Shown here piece after piece: positions 1 through 5,860 of a stretch of 12,050 nucleotides of DNA. The notes below the pieces were generated by a model that was not told the origin of the DNA, did not search any database, and was given only the letters and a program-made list of their open reading frames with translations. This DNA is from an uncultured Bacilli bacterium (GTDB lineage: Bacteria; Bacillota_I; Bacilli_A; RF39; UBA660): assembly GCA_934162285.1 (NCBI GenBank), contig CAKPHY010000033.1, positions 1 through 12,050 of the forward strand, given 5' to 3'. Position 1 is the first letter of the stretch; each line of letters opens with the position of its first letter. Position numbers and translations under genes: made by a program.

Positions 1-123
1 TTAAAAAGCCTATTTATTTTGGGGTAAGGGGTAATTTGCCTTAAAACTCAAAAAAAACTAGAATGAAATAGAATTTCAATTCTAGTTTAGAAAATATTTT
101 TTCTTAAGTTAATAACATTGCCT
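1..123. repeat. Left copy of 123-bp terminal inverted repeat
   Basis: The reverse complement of this stretch matches 11921-12043 with two mismatches (positions 71 and 78) and no gaps. The match stops exactly at 123 (position 124 is G here, T in the other copy). It starts at the window edge, so it may extend further left. It contains a tandem heptamer GGGGTAA-GGGGTAA (21-34) and a long hairpin at 55-88 with AACTAG/CTAGTT arms, a 3-base loop and one bulged base. Both mismatches fall in the unpaired loop and bulge. No open frame or transposase is visible inside. Confidence 0.95.
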
Positions 124-139
124 GTTTACAGGTTTTTTT
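121..139 (+). terminator. Short intrinsic terminator upstream of spoIIID
   Basis: A CCTG-TTTA-CAGG hairpin (121-132) is followed by seven T residues (133-139). The stem is short, but the T run is typical of a Rho-independent terminator. It would end a gene to the left of the window. Its first three bases are the last three bases of the left inverted repeat. Confidence 0.5.
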
Positions 140-166
140 CATTTTTAAAATTAAATTTAATATAAT
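138..166 (+). promoter_or_regulatory. Candidate spoIIID promoter
   Basis: A perfect TATAAT lies at 161-166. Seventeen bases upstream is only a weak -35 (TTCATT, 138-143). In B. subtilis spoIIID is transcribed by the mother-cell factor sigma-E, so a poor sigma-A -35 would not be surprising, but I cannot tell the two apart here. The -10 ends 17 bases before the start codon, which predicts a leader of about 11 nt. Confidence 0.4.
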
Positions 167-183
167 TTCTTGAGGGGATTGAA

Positions 184-450
184 TTGAATTTAATAAAAGA
201 AAGAGTATTAAAAGAAGCAAGTTATATTATTGAAACCAAAAAAACAATAAGAGATCTTGCTAAAAAATACAAATTATCTAAATCAACTATTCACAATGAT
301 TTAACAACAAAATTAAAAAAAATCGACAAAACATTATATACAAGAGTTCAAAATATATTTTCGGAACATAAAGAAGTTCGCCATATAAATGGAGGAAATG
401 CTACAAAAATGAAGTATCAAGTATTAAAAAATAAAAAAAGTGAATACTAA
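184..450 (+). CDS. spoIIID: Sporulation transcription regulator SpoIIID
   Basis: This is an 88-residue DNA-binding protein. In B. subtilis SpoIIID acts in the mother cell, activating and repressing sigma-E genes and helping the switch to sigma-K. Family hallmarks are visible: an N-terminal IKER segment, IIETKKTIRDLAKKY, and a helix-turn-helix at about residues 21-40 (LAKKYKLSKSTIHNDL). A C-terminal basic region follows with the conserved pattern EVRHINGGNATKMKY. The length is normal for the family. The start is TTG, placed by the GAGGGG ribosome binding site at 172-177 and by alignment to the family N-terminus; no in-frame ATG is nearby. The gene lies 21 bases before mbl, the same order as in B. 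subtilis, so co-transcription is likely. It indicates an endospore-forming lineage. Confidence 0.95.
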   Translation: MNLIKERVLKEASYIIETKKTIRDLAKKYKLSKSTIHNDLTTKLKKIDKTLYTRVQNIFSEHKEVRHINGGNATKMKYQVLKNKKSEY

Positions 451-471
451 TATTGAACGTGAGGCTATAAT

Positions 472-1452
472 ATGTTTTCAAAAGATATTGGTATTGATTT
501 AGGAACAGCAAATATTTTAATTTATAAAAAAGGTGAGGGAATAGTTTTAAATGAACCATCAGTTTTAGCAATTGATGATGAAACTAAAGAAATTCTTGCT
601 GTTGGCAATGAAGCCAAAAGGATGCTTGGTCGTACACCAGGTAAAATAAAGGCTATAAGACCTTTAAAAGATGGCGTTATTGCTGATTTTCAAGCAACAG
701 AAATGTTGCTAGAATATTTAATAAAAAAAATTAAAGTTAAAAATCTATTTTTAAAACCCCAAATTCTAATTTGTTGTCCATCTAATGTAACTCAAGTTGA
801 AAAAAATGCCATTCGGGAAGCGGCTGAAAAAATGGGAGCACGAAAAGTTATAGTTGAAGAAGAACCAAAAGTAGCAGCTTTAGGAGCCGGCCTTGATATT
901 GCTGAGTCATGTGGAAATATGGTGATTGATATTGGTGGTGGCACAACTGATATTGCGGTTTTATCTTTAGGTGATATAGTTGTCAGTGAATCAATTAAAA
1001 TAGCTGGTAATGCTTTTGATACTGAAATAATAAAATATATAAAAAATAAATACAATCTTTTAATTGGTGAAACATCAGCGGAAGAAATAAAAAAGAAAAT
1101 TGGTTCCGTATATGATTTACAATCCAAGGAAAAAATGACGGTTAAGGGAAGAGATCTTGTTACCGGTTTGCCTTTAACTATAATCGTAACAGCTAATGAA
1201 ATAAGAGGAGCATTAAGTGAAAGTGCTATGCAAATTGTTAGTGCTGTTAAACATGTTTTAGAGCAGACACCACCTGAATTATCAAGCGATATCATAAATA
1301 GTGGGATAGTCTTAACTGGTGGTGGTTCTTTAATAATGGGATTACCAGAATTATTAAGTGAGGAATTAAAAGTACCTGTTCGTTTATCAGATTCTCCTTT
1401 AACTTGTGTAGCTGATGGGACAGGCATTATGTTAGAAAATTATCGATTCTAA
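472..1452 (+). CDS. mbl: MreB-family cell-shape protein Mbl
   Basis: This 326-residue bacterial actin homologue polymerises into membrane-associated filaments that direct lateral cell-wall synthesis with the elongation complex. Actin-fold motifs are intact: phosphate-1 loop DIGIDLGTAN (residues 5-14), the EEEP segment before the catalytic region (129-132), phosphate-2 loop VIDIGGGTTD (151-160) and adenosine motif LTGGGSLIMGLP (281-292). The conserved N-terminal start and the GRTPG and IRPLKDGVIADF blocks match MreB/Mbl. The position directly after spoIIID favours Mbl over MreB or MreBH; no mreC or mreD is present. The start ATG is preceded by GTGAGG (459-464). A TATAAT string touches the ATG but cannot be its promoter. 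Confidence 0.93.
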   Translation: MFSKDIGIDLGTANILIYKKGEGIVLNEPSVLAIDDETKEILAVGNEAKRMLGRTPGKIKAIRPLKDGVIADFQATEMLLEYLIKKIKVKNLFLKPQILICCPSNVTQVEKNAIREAAEKMGARKVIVEEEPKVAALGAGLDIAESCGNMVIDIGGGTTDIAVLSLGDIVVSESIKIAGNAFDTEIIKYIKNKYNLLIGETSAEEIKKKIGSVYDLQSKEKMTVKGRDLVTGLPLTIIVTANEIRGALSESAMQIVSAVKHVLEQTPPELSSDIINSGIVLTGGGSLIMGLPELLSEELKVPVRLSDSPLTCVADGTGIMLENYRF

Positions 1453-1471
1453 GCATAAAAATTTTAAGTGT

Positions 1472-1489
1472 GCCAATAATAATATTGGT
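1472..1489 (+). promoter_or_regulatory. Small hairpin overlapping the ribosome binding site of the DUF421 gene
   Basis: CCAATA-ATAA-TATTGG (1473-1488) forms a perfect 6-bp inverted repeat, extendable by a G-U pair. The last two G residues are the first two of the GGTGAT ribosome binding site (1487-1492) for the gene starting at 1496. Pairing would partly mask that site. The stem is weak and AT-rich, so this may be chance. Confidence 0.35.
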
Positions 1490-1495
1490 GATAAA

Positions 1496-2209
1496 ATGGA
1501 TATAAATTTTAATGAATTATGGGATGTTACTTATCGAAGTGTATTATCGTTAGCAACCCTTTTTTTAGTAACTAAAATGCTTGGTAAAAAGCAAGTATCC
1601 CAATTAAGTTTGTTTGATTATGTAATAGGAATATCAATAGGTAATTTTGCTGCGGAAATGACTATTAATTTAGATTCGCAAACAATAAATGGAATATTAG
1701 CAGTTTTTATATTTGGAATAGTTGCTTATATAATTTCTATTATAACTATGAAAAGCATTTGGCTAAGAAGATATTTTATGTCAACGCCAACTATGTTAAT
1801 TGAAAAAGGTGAAATATTAATAGAAGGCTTAAAAAAAGTAAAATTTGATATGAATGATTTATTACAACAATGTCGTGTTAATGGCTACTTTGATGTTTCT
1901 GAAATTGAATATGCTTTTATGGAAGGGAATGGTAATTTAAGTATATTACCTAAAGAAAAATATCGTCCTGTAACCTTAGAAGATTTAAAAATTGAAAGAA
2001 AACAAAGAGGTTTATGTGCTAATGTTATAATTGATGGCAAAATCATGGAAAAAAACTTATCTAATATGGGTAAAAATGAAGAATGGTTAATGAAACAAAT
2101 CAAAGACTATGATTTAACGAATATATTACTCGCAACCCTTGATGAAGAAGATAAAATAAAAGTATACCCCAAAAATAAAAATCATTGTGGTAAGGAAATA
2201 CTAGAATAG
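1496..2209 (+). CDS. DUF421 (YetF-like) membrane protein
   Basis: This 237-residue protein belongs to the DUF421/YetF family. It has three N-terminal membrane segments (about residues 14-30, 40-57 and 64-84). A soluble cytoplasmic region contains the usual family features: the conserved LGKKQVSQLSLFDYVIGISIGN block, the TPTMLIEKGEILIEGL stretch and a second alpha/beta part beginning near KYRPVT. The biochemical role is not established. DUF421 proteins occur in sporeformers; one fused to DUF1657 (2Duf, in the spoVA-2mob operon) affects spore heat resistance. Placement 43 bases after mbl and near spoIIID fits a sporulation or envelope link, but that is inference. The start ATG follows GGTGAT with three bases between. 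No clear terminator follows; a weak AATAGT/ACTATT repeat lies at 2205-2228. Confidence 0.85.
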   Translation: MDINFNELWDVTYRSVLSLATLFLVTKMLGKKQVSQLSLFDYVIGISIGNFAAEMTINLDSQTINGILAVFIFGIVAYIISIITMKSIWLRRYFMSTPTMLIEKGEILIEGLKKVKFDMNDLLQQCRVNGYFDVSEIEYAFMEGNGNLSILPKEKYRPVTLEDLKIERKQRGLCANVIIDGKIMEKNLSNMGKNEEWLMKQIKDYDLTNILLATLDEEDKIKVYPKNKNHCGKEILE

Positions 2210-2233
2210 TTTACATTTTTTTACTATTTGTTT

Positions 2234-2262
2234 TTGGCTAAAATAGAAAAAAATAGTATAAT
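2234..2262 (+). promoter_or_regulatory. Promoter for the Nudix gene
   Basis: TTGGCT (2234-2239), a 17-base spacer and a perfect TATAAT (2257-2262) form a sigma-A-type promoter. Transcription would begin near 2269, at the ribosome binding site GGTGAT (2269-2274), giving a leader of about 10 nt before the ATG at 2279. Confidence 0.6.
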
Positions 2263-2278
2263 AAAATTGGTGATGTAC

Positions 2279-2704
2279 ATGAGACATTTTTGCTCATCAG
2301 CTTTTGTAGTAGATCCAATGACTAAAAAAATTTTATTGGTATTTCATAGCCAATTTAAAAAATGGGTGCAACCAGGTGGTCATATTGAGAATGATGAATT
2401 TCCTGAAGAAACAGCCATGCGTGAAGTTTATGAAGAAACAGGATATCATATTGAATTATTAGGCGAACGTTTTCCCCGTGAAAATGATTTAATAAGACCT
2501 TTAGGTATTCAAAAGAATCGTGGTTCTAATGGAGATGTTCACATAGATATAATTTATGCTGCTAAACCAATTAGAAGGACAAAAGTTGAAACTGATGATG
2601 AAATCAAAAATTATCGTTGGTTTACAAGAGAAGAGTTAGATCATATTAATGTGTTTGAAGATATTAAAATAACCATGGATTATATCTTAAGGGAGATAAT
2701 TTAA
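2279..2704 (+). CDS. Nudix hydrolase
   Basis: This 141-residue enzyme is predicted to hydrolyse a nucleoside diphosphate linked to another group, using metal ions bound by the Nudix box. The box is complete at residues 34-56: G, five residues, E, seven residues, REVYEETGY. It is preceded by WVQPGGH, a common lead-in in Nudix proteins. The substrate cannot be read from the sequence; nucleotide sugars, oxidised nucleotides and dinucleotides are all possible. I chose ATG at 2279 because GGTGAT (2269-2274) sits four bases upstream, as at neighbouring genes, and a promoter -10 lies at 2257. An upstream TTG at 2228 would add 17 residues but lies before the promoter. The stop overlaps the next start by one base (TAATG). 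Confidence 0.88.
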   Translation: MRHFCSSAFVVDPMTKKILLVFHSQFKKWVQPGGHIENDEFPEETAMREVYEETGYHIELLGERFPRENDLIRPLGIQKNRGSNGDVHIDIIYAAKPIRRTKVETDDEIKNYRWFTREELDHINVFEDIKITMDYILREII

Positions 2705-3324
2705 TGGAACTTTCTACTCTTTGGAATAATTTTTTATATCCTTTATTTGTTATTTTAATTCCGGTATTAGCAACCATTTATACTTTAAATATGCGTTTAA
2801 AAAATGAAAATCGTGAAAAACATCAACCTTATTTAATTTTAAGTAAGGCTGATACTTTAATAAAAATAGATAAAGAACAATATTTTTTAACTCTTGAAAG
2901 GGAAAATGCTGATGAAATTAATGAATTAAAAGTTTCTCTCTTTTTAAAAAATATTGGTTATGGTGTTGCTACTAATGTTAAATTTTATAATTTATATGAT
3001 TCTTCCCAATTAAAGGGGTGTCAAGAATTAAAAGAAGAAATAAATCAACAATTATTCACAACTTTTGATATAGCTCGTGACGAAGAAAAAAGTATTCAAA
3101 TGATTATTAAATATAATTATAATAATCGTAACATGAATAGGATTTTATGCGTTTATCAAGATTTAAATTATAATGTTTATAATTTTATAATCGCGATTAA
3201 CATCAAAAGCAAAAATCGTTTTGATTATTTTTCATATCAACCATCTTCAATTAGTTATCAAAGATGGCTTAAAGAGTATAAAGGTCACGTTAATGCTATT
3301 ACAAAAAAATATAAAGACTTGTAA
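2704..3324 (+). CDS. Membrane-anchored protein of unknown function
   Basis: I do not recognise this 206-residue protein. An N-terminal hydrophobic segment (about residues 10-29, LYPLFVILIPVLATIYTL) is followed by a basic, charged stretch (KNENREKH), suggesting one membrane anchor with the rest in the cytoplasm. Residues 42-165 look beta-rich, with a SLFLKNIGYGVATNVKFYN motif of the kind seen in Ig-like or C2-like sandwich folds that describe how neighbouring strands pair. The C-terminus is basic. Its ATG overlaps the Nudix stop (TAATG) and is served by GGGAG (2692-2696), so the two are translationally coupled and probably expressed together. Its stop codon lies in the loop of the terminator that ends this operon. 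Confidence 0.75.
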   Translation: MELSTLWNNFLYPLFVILIPVLATIYTLNMRLKNENREKHQPYLILSKADTLIKIDKEQYFLTLERENADEINELKVSLFLKNIGYGVATNVKFYNLYDSSQLKGCQELKEEINQQLFTTFDIARDEEKSIQMIIKYNYNNRNMNRILCVYQDLNYNVYNFIIAINIKSKNRFDYFSYQPSSISYQRWLKEYKGHVNAITKKYKDL

Positions 3325-3339
3325 CAGAAGTCTTTTTTT
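3313..3339 (+). terminator. Terminator of the Nudix operon, with the stop codon in its loop
   Basis: AAAGACTT (3313-3320), a 7-base loop and AAGTCTTT (3328-3335) form a perfect 8-bp stem that runs into four further T residues. The preceding gene's TAA stop (3322-3324) lies in the loop, and the -35 box of the next promoter (3319-3324) overlaps stem and loop. Confidence 0.8.
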
Positions 3340-3347
3340 AGTATAAT
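3319..3347 (+). promoter_or_regulatory. Promoter for the Ig-like surface protein gene
   Basis: TTGTAA (3319-3324), a 17-base spacer and a perfect TATAAT (3342-3347). The predicted start point, near 3354, coincides with the GGTGAT ribosome binding site (3354-3359), giving a leader of about 9 nt before the ATG at 3363. Confidence 0.6.
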
Positions 3348-3362
3348 TAGGATGGTGATATC

Positions 3363-4664
3363 ATGGATGATGATAAGAAGAGAATAAAAATTATAAGCTT
3401 AATTATTGCATTAGTAATAATTATATTATCAGTAATAATTGTAGTGGTAATATTGTCTAATAAAACTGATTATGAAAAATTAGAAAAAGAAATGGTCAGA
3501 ATTGCAAAAGAAAAAGTAGAAACTCAAAATATTGAAGTTAAAATTCAAGATTTTATGAATTTAGAAGCTTTAAATATTACTGATGGTGCTGAAGTATGTA
3601 GTAAAGCAAGTGGCGTAATTATCACAAATGTAAATGGTCGATTAGAATATAAAGCTTATTTAAAATGTGTAGATTATGAAAGTACTGTTCTAAAAAACAG
3701 TGAAAAATATATAAAATTAAAGGGATCAGCTGTTGTTTTAGCAAATAAAAATGCTATGTATTTTGATGAAGGCTATGAACAAATAGATAATGATATAACT
3801 GTAGAAAAAGTAGGAACAGTAATAAATGAACCTGGAGCTTATACAATTAATTATGTAATAAAAAAGAATGATAAACAAAAAACAGTTGTAAAAAGAATCG
3901 TAATTGTTTCTGATATTGATGTTAATATTACTCAAAGTGGAATTATTAATAAAGATGAACCAACAATCACTTTAAAAGGTGAAAAAGAAGTGTATTTAAC
4001 TATTAATAGTGAATATGTTGAACCTGGTTATTCAGCATATGACTATAAAGATGGGAAAATCAGTAATGATGTAGAAGTTTCTGGTAATGTTGATACAACT
4101 AAAAGTGGAACAAATAAAATAACATATACAGTAAAAAATTCTCAAGGTAAAACGTATTCTATTGATAGAACAGTTCATGTAGTAAAAGAAATAGCTAATT
4201 TAGATATATCAATAAGTCAAGATGATAAAGGTTCAACAACAAACAAATCACTTATTACCTTAAACGTAACAGGTAACGGATTTAGTAAGATTATTTTACC
4301 AGATGGTGCTGAAAATCCTTTCTCAACCGCGTCTTATGAAGTTACTAAAAATGGGGTTTACACTTTTGTAGTAGTAGATATTTATAATAATAAAATTAAT
4401 AAAAGTATAGTTGTTGATAATATCGATAATATTGCTCCAACTGGTACATGTGCTGTAAAAAATAATAATGGCGTATATGAATTTAATGTTATTGGTGAAG
4501 ATGAAAGTGGTATATCTGCTGTAAATTATATAATTGATGATAAAGAAAGTGGCTTTTTAGCAACAACAGTTTATCAAACAAAAGAAAAAGTTTCTAAAGC
4601 GAGTGTTATTCTTCAAGACGTAGCTGGTAATCAAACAAAAGTTTCTTGCTCAGTAACCGATTAA
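3363..4664 (+). CDS. Membrane-anchored surface protein with Ig-like (DUF5011-type) repeats
   Basis: This 433-residue protein has a short charged N-terminus (MDDDKKRIK) and one strong membrane segment (about residues 8-31). A short helical region (36-53) follows, and the remainder is predicted to lie outside the cell. Residues 201-273 fit the bacterial Ig-like DUF5011 pattern (EYVEPGYSAYDYKDG, then TKSGTNKITYTVKNSQG). Residues 117-182 look like a diverged copy (FDEGYEQID, EPGAYTINYVIKK). Two further Ig-like units occupy about 278-352 and 355-432, the last with DESGISAVNY and DVAGNQTKVSCSV. Four cysteines (79, 102, 363, 429) could form two disulfides, one near the base and one in the last domain. 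No sorting motif is present. It has its own promoter and terminators on both sides. The role is probably structural or adhesive; the ligand is unknown. Confidence 0.8.
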   Translation: MDDDKKRIKIISLIIALVIIILSVIIVVVILSNKTDYEKLEKEMVRIAKEKVETQNIEVKIQDFMNLEALNITDGAEVCSKASGVIITNVNGRLEYKAYLKCVDYESTVLKNSEKYIKLKGSAVVLANKNAMYFDEGYEQIDNDITVEKVGTVINEPGAYTINYVIKKNDKQKTVVKRIVIVSDIDVNITQSGIINKDEPTITLKGEKEVYLTINSEYVEPGYSAYDYKDGKISNDVEVSGNVDTTKSGTNKITYTVKNSQGKTYSIDRTVHVVKEIANLDISISQDDKGSTTNKSLITLNVTGNGFSKIILPDGAENPFSTASYEVTKNGVYTFVVVDIYNNKINKSIVVDNIDNIAPTGTCAVKNNNGVYEFNVIGEDESGISAVNYIIDDKESGFLATTVYQTKEKVSKASVILQDVAGNQTKVSCSVTD

Positions 4665-4721
4665 AATAAAATTAATCGAAAACTTTTAAATTATTAATAA
4701 AATATGATAAATGATGAAAAT

Positions 4722-4743
4722 AAAGGGCCAAAAGCTCTTTTTT
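4722..4743 (+). terminator. Intrinsic terminator after the Ig-like protein gene
   Basis: AAAGGGC (4722-4728), loop CAAAA and GCTCTTT (4734-4740) pair with one G-U, and the T run continues to 4743. It separates the surface-protein gene from the XRE-protease cassette. Confidence 0.75.
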
Positions 4744-4782
4744 CGTAAATTAAAAAGTAAATAAGCTTAACAAACGGAAAAG

Positions 4783-4797
4783 TATACTGCAAGTATA
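4783..4797. promoter_or_regulatory. Candidate operator: inverted repeat upstream of the XRE gene
   Basis: TATACT-GCA-AGTATA is a perfect 6-3-6 inverted repeat. It sits just upstream of where the -35 of the XRE promoter would lie, a common place for an autoregulatory site. The flanks also carry a direct repeat ACGGAA (4774-4779 and 4800-4805). Binding by the adjacent XRE protein is inference. Confidence 0.4.
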
Positions 4798-4817
4798 GTA
4801 CGGAATGAGACAGAAAG

Positions 4818-4826
4818 TGCTATAAT
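4818..4826 (+). promoter_or_regulatory. Extended -10 promoter for the XRE cassette
   Basis: TGCTATAAT is a perfect extended -10 element. No good -35 lies 17-18 bases upstream (GTACGG), typical of promoters that rely on the TG extension or an activator. The predicted leader is about 23 nt. Confidence 0.6.
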
Positions 4827-4855
4827 GAAGTTGTTCGAAAAGAAGTAGGTACAAA

Positions 4856-5779
4856 ATGAATCAAGAAAAAATCGGAAAATTTATTGCATATTGCCGTAAA
4901 GAAAAGAATATGACACAAGAAGAGTTAGCACAAAAATTACATTTAACAGATAAAGCAATATCTAAATGGGAAAATGGAAGATGTCTACCAGACTTATCAA
5001 TATTAGAACCATTAAGTAAAACTTTAGATGTTTCAATAAATGAAATCTTAAGTGGAGAAAAAATAAAAGAAGAAGAATTAAAAGATCATACCGATAAAAA
5101 TATAATAGATGTTGTAAATTATTCAGATGAGAAAATTAAACGAATTAAAAGAACAATTAAAGTATCATCAATAATTATGATAATAGCTTTAGCAACTTTA
5201 ATGTTTGCGTCAGATTATGATCACATTAAAGAAGGTAAAAAACCAAATTTTATGTTTCTTGTCAGTAAAAAAGACAATAAATATACATATTTAGGTTTAG
5301 GTTCTAAATTAGTAAGAGAAGTAGCAGCTGAAGAAAAAGATCCATTATATTATGATAAAAAAGTAGAGTTTGGTTTATGGCTTATAACTTGGAAAGTTAG
5401 TATTAAAGACTTAAAACCAGAAGATGTTTGGATAATTGATGGTCACAACCGAGTAAAAGCAAATCTAGTTTCTTATGAACTTGATCCTGATACAAAACAA
5501 GCTATTACTAATGGTACATCAAGAAAATTTAATAAAAGAAATTATCCAGAAGTATTACTTAGTAAAGCCAAAGATGTACTAGCATTAACTAGCTCAAAGT
5601 ATAAAATAAAAGAAATTAACGTTTATGATATAGAAAATAATAAGAAAATATGTTCAGATATAAAATTTGAAGACTATAGTTTTGAAGTACCAAATCTAAA
5701 AGGCAAATACGTATTTGAAATAGTGACATCTAACGCAAGGGGTATTTATAAATATTCATTTGCAATAGAAATTCAATGA
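4856..5779 (+). CDS. Membrane-tethered XRE-family transcription regulator
   Basis: This 307-residue protein has a Cro/C1-type helix-turn-helix at residues 9-63 (MTQEELAQKLHLTDKAISKWENG is the recognisable core), a charged linker with coiled-coil potential (64-100), and one membrane segment (about 102-119). A roughly 190-residue C-terminal region is predicted to lie outside. That region carries a YLGLGSKLVREV motif and VEFGLWLITWKV, patterns seen in other exported Firmicute proteins, and ends in beta-rich sequence. DNA-binding proteins of this layout can act as one-component sensors linking an external signal to transcription. The target is unknown; the inverted repeat at 4783-4797 is a candidate. 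The start ATG follows AAGTAGGT. The stop is TGA, which argues against a mycoplasma code. The protease gene follows after 81 bases with no terminator between, so an operon is plausible. Confidence 0.82.
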   Translation: MNQEKIGKFIAYCRKEKNMTQEELAQKLHLTDKAISKWENGRCLPDLSILEPLSKTLDVSINEILSGEKIKEEELKDHTDKNIIDVVNYSDEKIKRIKRTIKVSSIIMIIALATLMFASDYDHIKEGKKPNFMFLVSKKDNKYTYLGLGSKLVREVAAEEKDPLYYDKKVEFGLWLITWKVSIKDLKPEDVWIIDGHNRVKANLVSYELDPDTKQAITNGTSRKFNKRNYPEVLLSKAKDVLALTSSKYKIKEINVYDIENNKKICSDIKFEDYSFEVPNLKGKYVFEIVTSNARGIYKYSFAIEIQ

Positions 5780-5796
5780 TTTAATTAGTTATTAAT

Positions 5797-5829
5797 CCAA
5801 AATTGAAGGGAGGCAAGTAATAATTTTGG
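5797..5829. repeat. Inverted repeat between regulator and protease genes
   Basis: CCAAAATT (5797-5804) and AATTTTGG (5822-5829) are perfect complements separated by 17 bases. The spacer contains AAGGGAGG, which resembles a ribosome binding site but has no convincing gene behind it. As RNA it would form a hairpin presenting this purine-rich loop; as DNA it could be an operator. There is no T tail, so it is not a terminator. Confidence 0.45.
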
Positions 5830-5860
5830 TTTAATATAAATGGGAGTAGTAAGGGAGTAA

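Noticed and set aside
466..471. TATAAT immediately before the mbl ATG
   Set aside because: A -10 box touching the start codon would start transcription inside the coding region; mbl is more likely read from the spoIIID promoter.
792..1427. Long minus-strand open frame (211 codons) inside mbl
   Set aside because: It is antisense to an intact Mbl, has no family motif and no ribosome binding site, and its existence follows from AT-rich codon bias of the real gene.
2205..2228. Possible terminator after the DUF421 gene
   Set aside because: AATAGT/ACTATT with a 12-base loop is weak and the T run lies in the loop rather than after the stem.
5777..5779. Mycoplasma-type genetic code (TGA as Trp)
   Set aside because: TGA ends the XRE gene in a sensible place, and all tryptophans in the window's proteins are TGG.
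5840..5860. Six-codon open frame ending right before the protease ATG
   Set aside because: No ribosome binding site at a suitable distance; AAGGGAG within it serves the protease gene itself.
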